64,000 nt of DNA. It comes from Emticicia soli (GTDB lineage Bacteria > Bacteroidota > Bacteroidia > Cytophagales > Spirosomataceae). The notes below the pieces were generated by a model that did no database searches, was not told the DNA's origin, and saw only the letters and a list, made by a program, of their open reading frames with translations. The position numbers and the translations under genes were made by a program. Shown piece after piece: positions 16,904 to 26,000 of this stretch. Position 1 is the stretch's first letter; each line of letters opens with the position of its first letter. The stretch covers positions 190,887-254,886 of the forward strand of contig NZ_JBBEWC010000011.1 of assembly GCF_037860775.1 (NCBI RefSeq), written 5' to 3'.

Positions 16904-18928
16904 TTAGTCGTTCTTACAGCCGCCAATTTGCGCTGTAAAAACACTACCCGATGGTGCATCAAAACCATGATTGAGTTCTATAAATTTATTTGCTTCCAAA
17001 GTTAGTTGTTTTGTGCTATTTAACGAAACAATTGCCGTAATTGAAGTATTAGCACCTATGTAGGTCAATTGATTTAAATTTTTCAGGAGTACAGTGTCAA
17101 GGCATTTCAGAAGAATTTCTTTTACTTCTGATTTCGCTGCGGGAGCGTCCGCACTTACTCTGTAATAATAGCGACTATTAAGCTCTACTTGGGTATCATA
17201 ATAGATGTTGCCTGTAATTGTACCTATTTCTGTTAAGTTATCTGCGCCATTCGTACTACGTTCTATACGATACTTGGTTGCAGAATCGCCATTCCAGGTT
17301 AGTTTCACCATAATTTCTTCATGTGCAATCAACTCCAAGTCAATAGAGCTAGGTGTTACCGGAGGCTCGGGATTAGTCGGATTATTGGGTTCCGGATTAA
17401 TTGGTGGCTCAGGATTTACTGGAGGTTCGGGGTTAATTGGTGGCTCCGGATTTATCGGCGGTTCTGGATTGACAGGTGGGTCAGGATTACTTGGTACTTC
17501 CGGTGCTTGCCCGCCAATTTCAACATTGTCAAAGCTAAAAGCCCGCATACCTAAACCATTTGTAATATGAGCACCATAGTAAATATTAGCAAAGTAATTC
17601 GGCAAATATGATACAGTTTTAGGATTGCTGACATTTGCCAAAGTCAGATAGATTTTATTTCCTGAGCCTTCACCCGACTGTACCACATCGTTCCGGCCAT
17701 CAATGTAAATAAAATCTTTCATGCTGTAATTAGTGCCATTGGAATATATATACTGAGGATATGTCATTTGCATTCCGGCATCAAATTCTAATACTAATCG
17801 GTTGCCTTCCCAATAGATTCTTTGAATATCAGGTGAGTAAATTTCGTTGGACTGGGTATTGCCGTAAACTTCATGCCCTATGATTCTTGCTAACTCTGTG
17901 GCTGTTTGGTTATAACCCTGAAAATTATAATGAAGCCCATCGTAGCCCGTTGTACCAACTGTACTTAGCGTACTGATTTTAGGATAAAGATATTTACTTT
18001 TTCGTTGAAAATCCCTTAAAAAGCCTGCTTTATGGTTTGATTCTGTAAGAATATTTGATTGAAGATTGAATATTTTCCGAAGATTAGGGAAATCGGCATT
18101 CAAATAGTTGTAGAGCGTAGTAAATTGAGTGGGGTAAGCCTCTGAATCGGCAAAGTAAATACCATCGCTCTCTCCATGTCTGAAAACCAGATACCGAATC
18201 TGGTCTTTTAAACCACTGGCATTTGCCTGAATCAGCATCTTCCCGTAATTACTTTCTGTATTAGCCGGATTCTGCGGATTACGGTTATTAAGATTTTGCA
18301 TGGCTGCACCGCCCACAGCCGCTACAATTACCCCAACGGGATAATTATTTTTTTCACTTAGCAATCTTTGTAACTCAAGCGCAATCAAACCTGTACCCGG
18401 CCATTGGGCTGTTTCAAACGGTACTAACCATTCACCATTCGATTGGCTAAAATCATACATTACATAATATCTCAGAAATGGGTCTCTGGCAGGCATATAT
18501 TCATTGATACCGCCATAACCCAAAGCATTTGATTGTCCATAGACTAAAAATACATCTCCAACGGCTATTCTTGTCGCAGTTTTCACTTCTTTGCCGTCAA
18601 GGTATAGGTTTGCTGAATAATCGTACTTCCCGGCAGGTAGTTTAGGAGAGAACTCAAAAGCATTTGTATCAGCAACATTGATTGTATTCTCATAAAAAAC
18701 ATCTTCGTTTTTAAATATCTTCAATGTAAGAGAAGAATGTCCGTTCTCTGTAACAGTGCCTTTTACAGCAACAGAAGCCTCGTTTTGCTCATTTCTTTGC
18801 AAAACCTGATTACTTAGCGGAAATTGCTGATATGCGATTTGGGCATAAGTAAGTTGCCAACAAAACAGCATTGGTAAAATAGGTTTTAGGTAACCTATTT
18901 TATAGTTAAAATGGCCTAGTGTAAACAC
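16904..18928 (-). CDS. Sialate O-acetylesterase-like secreted protein with Pro-rich linker
   Basis: A 674-residue protein. After a weak signal (PILPMLFCWQLTYAQ) and a beta domain comes an SGNH-like SASA domain with VYGQSNALGYGG (Ser nucleophile), VFRHGESDG and GYDGLHYNFQGY (late Asp/His). A linker of NPEPP repeats follows, then a fibronectin III-like domain (SIDLELIAHEEIMVKLTWNG). The C-terminal domain ends LEANKFIELNHGFDAPSG...QIGGC, a shape I associate with '3-coathanger stack' domains. The likely activity is removal of O-acetyl groups from a glycan outside the cell. The frame opens with GTG; an ATG at 18945 encodes MKTYKL in another frame, resembling the paralogue's MKTNKI, so an indel near the start is possible. 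Paralogue of the next gene. Confidence 0.82.
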   Translation of the reverse strand: MFTLGHFNYKIGYLKPILPMLFCWQLTYAQIAYQQFPLSNQVLQRNEQNEASVAVKGTVTENGHSSLTLKIFKNEDVFYENTINVADTNAFEFSPKLPAGKYDYSANLYLDGKEVKTATRIAVGDVFLVYGQSNALGYGGINEYMPARDPFLRYYVMYDFSQSNGEWLVPFETAQWPGTGLIALELQRLLSEKNNYPVGVIVAAVGGAAMQNLNNRNPQNPANTESNYGKMLIQANASGLKDQIRYLVFRHGESDGIYFADSEAYPTQFTTLYNYLNADFPNLRKIFNLQSNILTESNHKAGFLRDFQRKSKYLYPKISTLSTVGTTGYDGLHYNFQGYNQTATELARIIGHEVYGNTQSNEIYSPDIQRIYWEGNRLVLEFDAGMQMTYPQYIYSNGTNYSMKDFIYIDGRNDVVQSGEGSGNKIYLTLANVSNPKTVSYLPNYFANIYYGAHITNGLGMRAFSFDNVEIGGQAPEVPSNPDPPVNPEPPINPEPPINPEPPVNPEPPINPEPNNPTNPEPPVTPSSIDLELIAHEEIMVKLTWNGDSATKYRIERSTNGADNLTEIGTITGNIYYDTQVELNSRYYYRVSADAPAAKSEVKEILLKCLDTVLLKNLNQLTYIGANTSITAIVSLNSTKQLTLEANKFIELNHGFDAPSGSVFTAQIGGCKND
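17355..17492 (-). repeat. In-gene tandem repeat encoding NPEPP units
   Basis: Imperfect 18-nt units encode seven to eight copies of PP(V/I)NPE between the SASA and fibronectin-like domains. Third positions vary between copies, so the repeat is old and kept at the protein level. It probably forms an extended surface linker. Confidence 0.8.
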
Positions 18929-19068
18929 AGTTTATAAGTTTTCATGGTTAGAACCTGTTAAAACAAGTTCATAGTATTACTAATCGAATTAGAAAAAAGC
19001 GTGCCAATTTTCACAATTCCTATCAATAACATAGAAGCTAAACTATCAACAATCACTAAAGTTTTGTC

Positions 19069-21312
19069 TTATTGCACAATTATTTTTCCTGAACTAACAT
19101 ACTTCCCGTTTTTAATTCGGTATAAATAAGTACCTGCGCTTAAGCTTCTGGTCGAAATCTGGCTTTTCTCATAAAACTCTGTTTTATTGATGAGTTTGCC
19201 GCTGGCATCAAAAAGGCTAAAATCGGCAATTATTTTGTTATTTGTTTCAATAATAAAGTATTCGGTAGCCGGATTAGGGTAAACCTTAATTAAATCGGCA
19301 TTTGTGGGCTCATTTACCAGCACAATCTTTCTTACTTCGATATTCGCCTTGCCTTCGGTTTTACCATTTCCACAGACATTTTTTAAAGATAAAACCGAAT
19401 AACTGGTTGTTTCTGATGGTTTTACTTTATGCTCCCACTCGTTTTTTGTGGCGATATGATGAGTGGAGTCAGACAACAGAAAGTCAAATGGCGGTGCTCC
19501 GGTAAATTTCAGAAGAATCGTAGCATCGTCTCCCTGATTTATTTGTGGGGTAATGGTTGAAATGTTAACCAAAGGCTTTAAATGCAGGGAAAATGCACTT
19601 GTAGCCAGTTCGTTAGTTTTATTATCTACAAGAAGCCTTATTTTATAATGGTCTCCGGCTTTAATATCTTCCGGAAATTTCACCATAATTGGTGAAGATT
19701 TTCCTTCTCCGATTACTCTACCAGCAGCAAAACCACCTGTTTCGTCAGATAATTGCACTCTAAAATTTGTACCCTCTTCGTCTTCAAAAGTTGTGTAATG
19801 TAACTCTGCTTGTGCTCCGCTACATTTTACTGTGGGCTCAATATATATTGTTAATGGCCCTAAATGTGGCGCAACTTCAATCGGGTTGTTTCTGATGCTT
19901 ACGTTCTCAAAACTGAACGCCCGCATACCCAATGAATTTTTGATGTGCGTTCCTTTATAAAAAGATAGTGGCGTTGCGCCTTCATACGACGATGGCAGAT
20001 AAGAAACTACCGAACCCTTTGTAGTGGTTGTCAGGTAGATTTTATTGCCTATACCTATACCTGAATTTACTACCCCGTTTTTACCATCTATATAAATAAA
20101 GTCTCGCATTCGCCATACGTAATTATTAATAGTGGTATCATTCGGATACTTCATCTGCATATTTTCGTCAAATTCAAGTACTAATTGGTTATTTTCCCAA
20201 TAGGCTTTTTTCAAGTCAGGCGAATAAATTTCGGCTGATTGCTGTACTCCATAAATTTCTTTGCCTATAATTCTTGCCAATTCAAAAGAGCTTTGGCGGT
20301 AACCGGCGGTGTTGTAATGCAGGCCATCGTACCCTTGGGTACCAACTGTACTAATATTGGTAATAGTAGAAGAAACATTTCTGGAGTTACGCTGAAACTC
20401 TCGCAGAAATCCGGCTTTAGTGTTATGGTTTGGAAGAATATTAATCTGGTAATTATATATCTTCTTTAGATTCGGAATGTCTGTTTTCAGGTACGAAAGA
20501 AGTTTGGTAAATTGATGAGGATATGTTTCAGAATTGCCATTGAAAACGGCATCGGTTTCACCGTGTCTGAAAACTAAATATTTAATTTGCTCTTTTGCGC
20601 CACTCGCATTTATTTGGCTCATAAACCGCCCATATTCATTTTGGTGGTTAGCCGGGCTGGTAGCATTACGATTCGCAAGAGTAGCAATATCGGCACCGCC
20701 AACGGCCCCTACTATTACACCAACCGGATACTTGTGCTTTTCGTAGAGCATTCGCTCCAATTCTAGAGAAAACAAACCTGTGCCCGGCCATTGAGAAGTC
20801 TCAAAAGGCACAAGCCACTCGCCTTCTTTATGTTCAAAATTATACATCACATAGTAACGCAAAAAGACATTTCGTAAGGGCTGGTATTCATTAATGCCAC
20901 TATACCCCAGCGCATTCGACTGCCCATAAAACACATAAATGTCTCCAACTACTACCCTATCGGCCTTTTTTATTTCGTTATCGTTGAAATAAACCTTTAC
21001 ATAATAATTAAACTCTCCTGCTTTGATTTTGGCAGTCAAATCAACCTGTGTTTGGCCCATAAGATTTACTTCGTTCTGAGAAAAGAGTTCTTCTTCCCTC
21101 CATATTTTTAGCGTTACTTTCCCTCTTAAATCTGCGTTTACTGTGCCCCTAACTGTAATAATTGCTTCATCTTTATCATCCCGCTGTAAAATCTGATTGT
21201 TAGTCGGAAAATTCTGAAAATTAACTTGGGGAAAGGCTTTTAGTGCAGTAATAAAAAACAAAGTAATGACAAGCACACTTTGTTGACCAAAGTAGATTTT
21301 ATTAGTTTTCAT
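19069..21312 (-). CDS. Sialate O-acetylesterase-like protein with type IX secretion sorting domain
   Basis: A 747-residue protein. Signal peptide MKTNKIYFGQQSVLVITLFF; SASA/SGNH domain with VFYGQSNALGYSG, VFRHGETDAVF and GYDGLHYNTAGY. These match the downstream paralogue in the same positions. Two beta-sandwich regions follow. The C-terminal 75 residues form a type A T9SS sorting domain (VYPNPATEYFIIETN, GKLINKTEF, LSAGTYLYRIKNGKYVSSGK), so the protein should cross the outer membrane by type IX secretion and be anchored or released at the surface. The likely role is deacetylation of a plant or microbial glycan; the substrate is unknown. It lies 140 nt upstream of its paralogue, on the same strand. 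Confidence 0.88.
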   Translation of the reverse strand: MKTNKIYFGQQSVLVITLFFITALKAFPQVNFQNFPTNNQILQRDDKDEAIITVRGTVNADLRGKVTLKIWREEELFSQNEVNLMGQTQVDLTAKIKAGEFNYYVKVYFNDNEIKKADRVVVGDIYVFYGQSNALGYSGINEYQPLRNVFLRYYVMYNFEHKEGEWLVPFETSQWPGTGLFSLELERMLYEKHKYPVGVIVGAVGGADIATLANRNATSPANHQNEYGRFMSQINASGAKEQIKYLVFRHGETDAVFNGNSETYPHQFTKLLSYLKTDIPNLKKIYNYQINILPNHNTKAGFLREFQRNSRNVSSTITNISTVGTQGYDGLHYNTAGYRQSSFELARIIGKEIYGVQQSAEIYSPDLKKAYWENNQLVLEFDENMQMKYPNDTTINNYVWRMRDFIYIDGKNGVVNSGIGIGNKIYLTTTTKGSVVSYLPSSYEGATPLSFYKGTHIKNSLGMRAFSFENVSIRNNPIEVAPHLGPLTIYIEPTVKCSGAQAELHYTTFEDEEGTNFRVQLSDETGGFAAGRVIGEGKSSPIMVKFPEDIKAGDHYKIRLLVDNKTNELATSAFSLHLKPLVNISTITPQINQGDDATILLKFTGAPPFDFLLSDSTHHIATKNEWEHKVKPSETTSYSVLSLKNVCGNGKTEGKANIEVRKIVLVNEPTNADLIKVYPNPATEYFIIETNNKIIADFSLFDASGKLINKTEFYEKSQISTRSLSAGTYLYRIKNGKYVSSGKIIVQ

Positions 21313-21335
21313 AGAGAGTTATGTAGTGCAAAAAA

Positions 21336-21343
21336 CAAATATA
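21336..21343 (-). promoter_or_regulatory. Candidate -7 element (TATATTTG) for the T9SS acetylesterase-like gene
   Basis: Exact TAnnTTTG match on the minus strand, 23 nt upstream of the ATG at 21312, implying a short leader. No clear -33 element. Confidence 0.45.
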
Positions 21344-21420
21344 ATGTTTTTTACGAGAAAGTATGGTTCTTTCTATGAAAACGATTTGTTAAGTCTAATA
21401 ATACTTTTTGCAGAAAAATT

Positions 21421-22128
21421 TTATCTGATTACATATTTTCCTGCTAAATCAACAGATATAGCAGGTAATTTTTTACTCTTTTCGAAAGAATCGTAGATTG
21501 ATTTTAGGTTTCCCCAAAATGATAGTAAAACCTTATCAGCTTTATATTTGTCTTTCAAAGTTGTATAAGAGTCTTCATCAAGATGCGCCGGAAAAATATG
21601 TACATGAATGGGTCGACCTGCATTTCGTACTTTAGCAGCCAACAGATATAGCTCTTCAATGTTTTCATTACCCAAAGGTATGCAGCCAATAGAAACACAA
21701 TCGCCATGAATATAAATATCACTACCCGGATTTTGTTTATCAGAAAGTATCAAGTCTGATTGGTTTGGATAGTTTATTTTAAAAGAAAGATGGTAATCGC
21801 TCTGCGGATTAAAATTTGTAACCTCATATACTCCCTCAGGCACTTGTTTATCACCTGAACGCCTTTTAGGCCCTAAAACCCCAGAAAGCACACAAAAATC
21901 GTAGGTTTTTATTAACTTATAGGTTATTTGGCTCTTGTTTTTAGCCCAGATTTCAAGTTTCTTCTCTTGCTTTACGGCACGCAAAAACAAGTCAAAATCA
22001 GTGGTATTAATGCTTTTTGAACTCAGTAATTTATCAACATCTTTCCCTTTGGAGGCATAAGCATGGGCAACTCTCTCAAATTTCAGTTGTTTCTCAAAAA
22101 AATCAGGTGGCAGACTAAGTGGTATCAT
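21421..22128 (-). CDS. L,D-transpeptidase (YkuD/YafK-like) envelope protein
   Basis: A 235-residue protein with a YkuD catalytic domain: GPKRRSGDKQVPEGVYEVTN, then IHGDCVSIGCIPLGNENIEE, where His141 and Cys149 fit the HxxxxSxGC active site. Members cross-link peptidoglycan or attach proteins to it in the periplasm, and YafK-like forms can instead be hydrolases. The ATG at 22128 starts inside what looks like a signal peptide. In-frame codons upstream (22170-22129) read IKSYKKTLFLLILS, but no ATG, GTG or TTG precedes them. The true start is therefore unsettled. Last gene of the esterase-DUF5686-YkuD operon. Confidence 0.82.
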   Translation of the reverse strand: MIPLSLPPDFFEKQLKFERVAHAYASKGKDVDKLLSSKSINTTDFDLFLRAVKQEKKLEIWAKNKSQITYKLIKTYDFCVLSGVLGPKRRSGDKQVPEGVYEVTNFNPQSDYHLSFKINYPNQSDLILSDKQNPGSDIYIHGDCVSIGCIPLGNENIEELYLLAAKVRNAGRPIHVHIFPAHLDEDSYTTLKDKYKADKVLLSFWGNLKSIYDSFEKSKKLPAISVDLAGKYVIR

Positions 22129-22169
22129 ACTCAGTATTAACAGAAACAGCGTTTTCTTATATGATTTTA

Positions 22170-24788
22170 TTACATTGTTACACCCAATTTTACTCCAAAG
22201 CGTTGATACTTACCATTTTCATAACTTGTTACTGCTTCTAAGCGCACAGCTTTAAGGATACCATCAATTCCGTAACCAATCTCAACATAATCTTTTAAAG
22301 TTGGTGACCTGAGGTAATTAATAAAAATATCTTCTTTTAATCCATACAGCCTGGCAAGCGGAATTTGGGTCAGTAATAGCTTCTTGAACTCATTAATCAC
22401 GTGTCCTTCCACATAACGCCCTCTGGTACTAAATCTGTATGGGTTAATATAACTAATGTTTGTCTCTCCCTCAACAGGTGTGCGAGTATCAAGCAAACGA
22501 TAGCGGGCAAAGAGCCCCGTTTGAAGCGCATTCAAATAGTTGTTGTTGATGTGCTTCATATCCATCAGGAAAATTCTTCTGTTATTCACAAACTGCCCTC
22601 CTTCAAACATATAATCTAGTTTACCAAATTGTCCTGTATTGACAGTTTGTCTTATACCAAAGCTAAGGTAATCAAAATCGATATCTAACATCCCTTTTTT
22701 ATAAGTAAAGGTAAATATCGGCGATCTACCCGGAATATATCTTTTTATACCATTACGAACTGCAAGGCGGTTTGATGGTGCCCATCTTACTTGTACTAGC
22801 CCAATAAGTGCCGTATTGGCTTTAAAAGGGCCCGGAGGCTGCTCAAGACTTGGAGGGTTATTCACCGAAAATCCATTTTTCGGAAAGTCTTTAATCACAT
22901 ATATTTTGCTAAGGTTTTCGAGGGGTGTTCTTCTTGCAATTTCGATATTGGCCGAAAACTGCCATCTTGGGTCTTGCTCAAAAGTATAGCCAAAGTTCAG
23001 ATATTTTTTGTCATAGATTTTCATAAAATTCTGCTCGTTGAAGAGCGTCGTAACTGAATTCATCCATTCAAAAATATAACTGTTTGGGTCAAACTGCGCA
23101 ATGTATTTCCCTACACCTACCGAGACTTTTGATGCGCCTTTTTCTAAATCAAACCCTAGCCTTCCTCTTAGTTTTTTCTCCTGAAATGCATAGCGTATAT
23201 TTCCATAAAAATTATATCTGAACTGGGTTCTGGGGCTCAAAAAAGCATAGTTTTTATAACCTAGCCCTAAATCTGCAACTACGCCTTCAACCGAATTGTA
23301 ATTTAGCCCTACAAAAGGCATATAGGGTGGTTCAAAGTGTAGATATTTTCCGTTTTTAAGCCTAAAATCGTAGTTCATGATAAAATATTGCCACGATTTA
23401 CGCACGGAATCTCGTTTCAGACTATCTTTTTTCAAGACATGGGCTACTTTTATGCTGTCTCCATAATTATAGCTTTTCTTTTCTTCTGCTGTTAAAGGAA
23501 TATTCCGAACCGAACGCCAGAATGTTGAGTCTTTTGAGCGCGCCTGCGGGTCTACTTCTATTATTTCATTACTTAAAACCTCTGAATTTTCTCTTTTCTC
23601 TTTCGCCCTTTTTCGCTCTTCTTTTTCATAATCTTTCATTATTTTCTGAAGATTTTTCAAAGAAAAAGCCTTTTGCTCTTTCAACAGGTCCTCTGTTTTA
23701 GATTCCTTAATTGTTTTTCTGGAGAGTACGTCCTGCGATTTCCCCTCTTTGGTCTCGTCAATCAGTTTTATTTCTTCTACAAAAGCAGGGTTGGTTTTAA
23801 TGCTCGAATAAGTAGCATTTACCTGTGCTTTAATCAGAAAATCAAAGCCAAATAGTTTTCCTGATAAATCGAGACGCTGGTTAATCGGGCGCCATACTTT
23901 TTCTATTGGCCCATAATACTGGCTTAGTTTCAGATTGAGCCCATTCTCAATGGTTTCAACATTTATGCTATGGATATTCCAGTAATCATCAATGATATAG
24001 ATTGTTCCTTGCCAAACGCCATCGCCATACGATTTTGGCAGAATCTTAATTTTGTTAACAACCAGTCCTCTGTCCTCAAAAAAGCCTTCGTATTCAAACT
24101 TATAATACTTAAATGCGAGTGGAGATAAAGGAGAAACACGATTAGTGCCCGGCTCGTAGAAATCAAAAAGATAAAAACCATCAGAAATCGAAATACCTTC
24201 AAATGTACTCTTTTGCCCTAAAACCTTGGTGTATTTTGAATTTGGCTGAGTGAAGCTAATTTCCATCACAGACTCCGACAAAAACGGAACACCTTCTTTT
24301 ATATTTTGTTTATTAAGGTCTTTTCTTAAAACCAGTGGAATCTTATTTAAAACAATCGAATTTTTAACATAAGCACTCGCCTGATAACTGATTACCTGTT
24401 TCTGGTGAATTTTACTTTTAGCAATAGCCTTGCGCATAATTGTATAAGCAGGGTCTTCTTCCTTCGAACTTATTTGTACTTCTTTAAGCACAACTGTCTG
24501 TTCTTCCAGCTTTATGTTCAATTCTACAAATTCCTGCCCTACAGTAACACGTTTGGTTTGGGTTTTATAGCCTAAAAACTGAAAATCAATTTCATAAGTC
24601 CCAGGTTTCAGATTCACAAGGTAAGCTCCATCGGCATTGGCCATAGTACCCGTATTATGCTTCTTTACAATTACAGATGTAAAAGGCAAAATTTCGCCTT
24701 TAGTGTTGCTTATCACACCTCTGATACCCCCGGCCCATAATTGCGTGTAAGAAAATAATAGAAAAAAAATAATTGTGAGTCTGAACAT
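22170..24788 (-). CDS. DUF5686 outer-membrane protein with carboxypeptidase-like regulatory domain
   Basis: An 872-residue protein. Signal peptide MFRLTIIFFLLFSYTQLWA; carboxypeptidase-regulatory-like beta domain at about 20-100 (GGIRGVISNTKGEILPFTSV, FQFLGYKTQTKRVTVG). A DUF5686 body follows, starting with EEDPAYTIMRKAIAKSKIHQ, with a charged Lys/Glu-rich stretch near 380-400. The C-terminal half is rich in alternating aromatic strands (GYKNYAFLSPRTQFRYNFYG), which suggests a beta barrel. This architecture is common in Bacteroidota outer membranes; its function is unknown. It sits between an exported esterase and an L,D-transpeptidase, with 40-41 nt gaps, pointing to an envelope role. Confidence 0.88.
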   Translation of the reverse strand: MFRLTIIFFLLFSYTQLWAGGIRGVISNTKGEILPFTSVIVKKHNTGTMANADGAYLVNLKPGTYEIDFQFLGYKTQTKRVTVGQEFVELNIKLEEQTVVLKEVQISSKEEDPAYTIMRKAIAKSKIHQKQVISYQASAYVKNSIVLNKIPLVLRKDLNKQNIKEGVPFLSESVMEISFTQPNSKYTKVLGQKSTFEGISISDGFYLFDFYEPGTNRVSPLSPLAFKYYKFEYEGFFEDRGLVVNKIKILPKSYGDGVWQGTIYIIDDYWNIHSINVETIENGLNLKLSQYYGPIEKVWRPINQRLDLSGKLFGFDFLIKAQVNATYSSIKTNPAFVEEIKLIDETKEGKSQDVLSRKTIKESKTEDLLKEQKAFSLKNLQKIMKDYEKEERKRAKEKRENSEVLSNEIIEVDPQARSKDSTFWRSVRNIPLTAEEKKSYNYGDSIKVAHVLKKDSLKRDSVRKSWQYFIMNYDFRLKNGKYLHFEPPYMPFVGLNYNSVEGVVADLGLGYKNYAFLSPRTQFRYNFYGNIRYAFQEKKLRGRLGFDLEKGASKVSVGVGKYIAQFDPNSYIFEWMNSVTTLFNEQNFMKIYDKKYLNFGYTFEQDPRWQFSANIEIARRTPLENLSKIYVIKDFPKNGFSVNNPPSLEQPPGPFKANTALIGLVQVRWAPSNRLAVRNGIKRYIPGRSPIFTFTYKKGMLDIDFDYLSFGIRQTVNTGQFGKLDYMFEGGQFVNNRRIFLMDMKHINNNYLNALQTGLFARYRLLDTRTPVEGETNISYINPYRFSTRGRYVEGHVINEFKKLLLTQIPLARLYGLKEDIFINYLRSPTLKDYVEIGYGIDGILKAVRLEAVTSYENGKYQRFGVKLGVTM

Positions 24789-24828
24789 GGGAATATGCTA
24801 AAAGTGAATTAACGAGTGCATCGGCGAA

Positions 24829-25719
24829 TTATTTCCCGACAAGCCACTTCAAGAAAACAGGCATGGCTTCGTTCCATGTTTTTTGGTTGTGCTCACCGTC
24901 TTTAACTTCATAATACACTATATCAACTTCCTTTTTGTAGCCAAGGTTTTCGAGTTCAGTAATTAAATCGAGCGTATCTTCTATCGAATCAATAATACCA
25001 TTGTTGTTTCGATCGTCTTTTTCGTCGTTTGTACCACACTCAAACCAGAACTTTTGCCCCTGTTGGTAATGTCCGCTCTTGATTATATTGTGCATGATAC
25101 GGTCTTTGTCGTCGTCGTAGCCTTCTTCATAAGCTCTTTTACGCCACCAGAAAGACCCACTAAAAACACCAACTTTCGAAAAAACGCTTGGGTTATTCCA
25201 AACAATATCAATGGCCGAAAGCCCACTTAATGAAAATCCGCAGAAGAAATTATCAGCCTGATTGGTAGAAGTATGATAATGATGGCGAATATGCGGAACA
25301 AACTCTTCAATGATAAACTGGTTATATTTTCCGGCCAGATTTCCTCTATTTTTGTAGTCGGGCATAGCGGCGGTGCCGTACTCGTTAATTCTGTTTTCGT
25401 TGGTATGTATTGCTACCAAAACAAAAGGTGTTATATCGTTGTTTTGATAAAGATTCTGAAGAACCTCTTCCATTCTGAGCGCTTGCAGGTCTTGCCCGTC
25501 GTTCATAAAAAGCACTTTATGCATGTGCTGTGCGTCAAAATCAGAAGGTAATATTATATCATAGACAAGGTCTCTATTTAGGTATTTTGAGTAAATTTTA
25601 AGGTTTTTCTGAACGGAAATATGCTGCACTTGTGAATAGGTTTTAAATGAAAAAAATACTGAAATAAAAATTAGTAGCCTGACCGCCAAAACAAAATTTT
25701 TGAAAATCATTTGTTTCAT
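24829..25719 (-). CDS. Exported alpha/beta-hydrolase esterase (PF00756 type)
   Basis: A 296-residue protein with an N-terminal signal (LAVRLLIFISVFFSFKTYSQ). The esterase-D-like fold shows VLFMNDGQDLQALRME, an oxyanion and nucleophile segment FFCGFSLSGLSAIDIVW (Ser in GFSLSG), an acidic residue in EDTLDLI or NNNGIIDS region, and a C-terminal EVKDGEHNQKTWNEAMPVFL carrying the catalytic His. Such enzymes cleave acetyl, feruloyl or siderophore esters. The substrate cannot be read from sequence. First gene of the operon with DUF5686 and the L,D-transpeptidase; it has the best-formed Bacteroidota promoter on this strand. Confidence 0.85.
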   Translation of the reverse strand: MKQMIFKNFVLAVRLLIFISVFFSFKTYSQVQHISVQKNLKIYSKYLNRDLVYDIILPSDFDAQHMHKVLFMNDGQDLQALRMEEVLQNLYQNNDITPFVLVAIHTNENRINEYGTAAMPDYKNRGNLAGKYNQFIIEEFVPHIRHHYHTSTNQADNFFCGFSLSGLSAIDIVWNNPSVFSKVGVFSGSFWWRKRAYEEGYDDDKDRIMHNIIKSGHYQQGQKFWFECGTNDEKDDRNNNGIIDSIEDTLDLITELENLGYKKEVDIVYYEVKDGEHNQKTWNEAMPVFLKWLVGK

Positions 25720-25761
25720 TGATTAAAATCGACTAATATTTCAGTTAAAGTTTTATTTCGA

Positions 25762-25795
25762 CAAAATTACAAATTCAGCACTCGAAAACACCAAA
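25762..25795 (-). promoter_or_regulatory. Bacteroidota-type promoter of the esterase-DUF5686-YkuD operon
   Basis: On the minus strand a -33 TTTG (25795-25792) is followed after 22 nt by a -7 TAATTTTG (25769-25762), 42 nt before the ATG at 25719. Both boxes and spacing fit the TTTG/TAnnTTTG consensus. The remainder of the 281-nt divergent region (25720-26000) is very AT-rich with no other clear signal. Confidence 0.6.
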
Positions 25796-26000
25796 AGCAA
25801 ACAAAACAATATTTTATTTTTTACAAAAACATTTTTACAAAATTTTATATTTACACCAAAGGCAAAAATAAATCATAATCAAAATTTTATTCGGCAAAAT
25901 ATTTTTACTTAAATAAATAAACTACGATTTTTGCAGTAAAATAATTCATCAATCACATAAAAACTCTTCAAACGAAGACCATTTAAGTAAACACGGCTGT

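Noticed and set aside
17355..17492. CRISPR-like periodic repeat
   Set aside because: The 18-nt units are inside a coding frame, have no spacers and encode a regular Pro-rich linker; no cas genes are near.
17205..17570. 121-residue Gly/Ser-rich open frame on the plus strand
   Set aside because: It is the antisense reading of the NPEPP linker; repeats give open frames on the opposite strand, and the minus-strand protein has clear domains.
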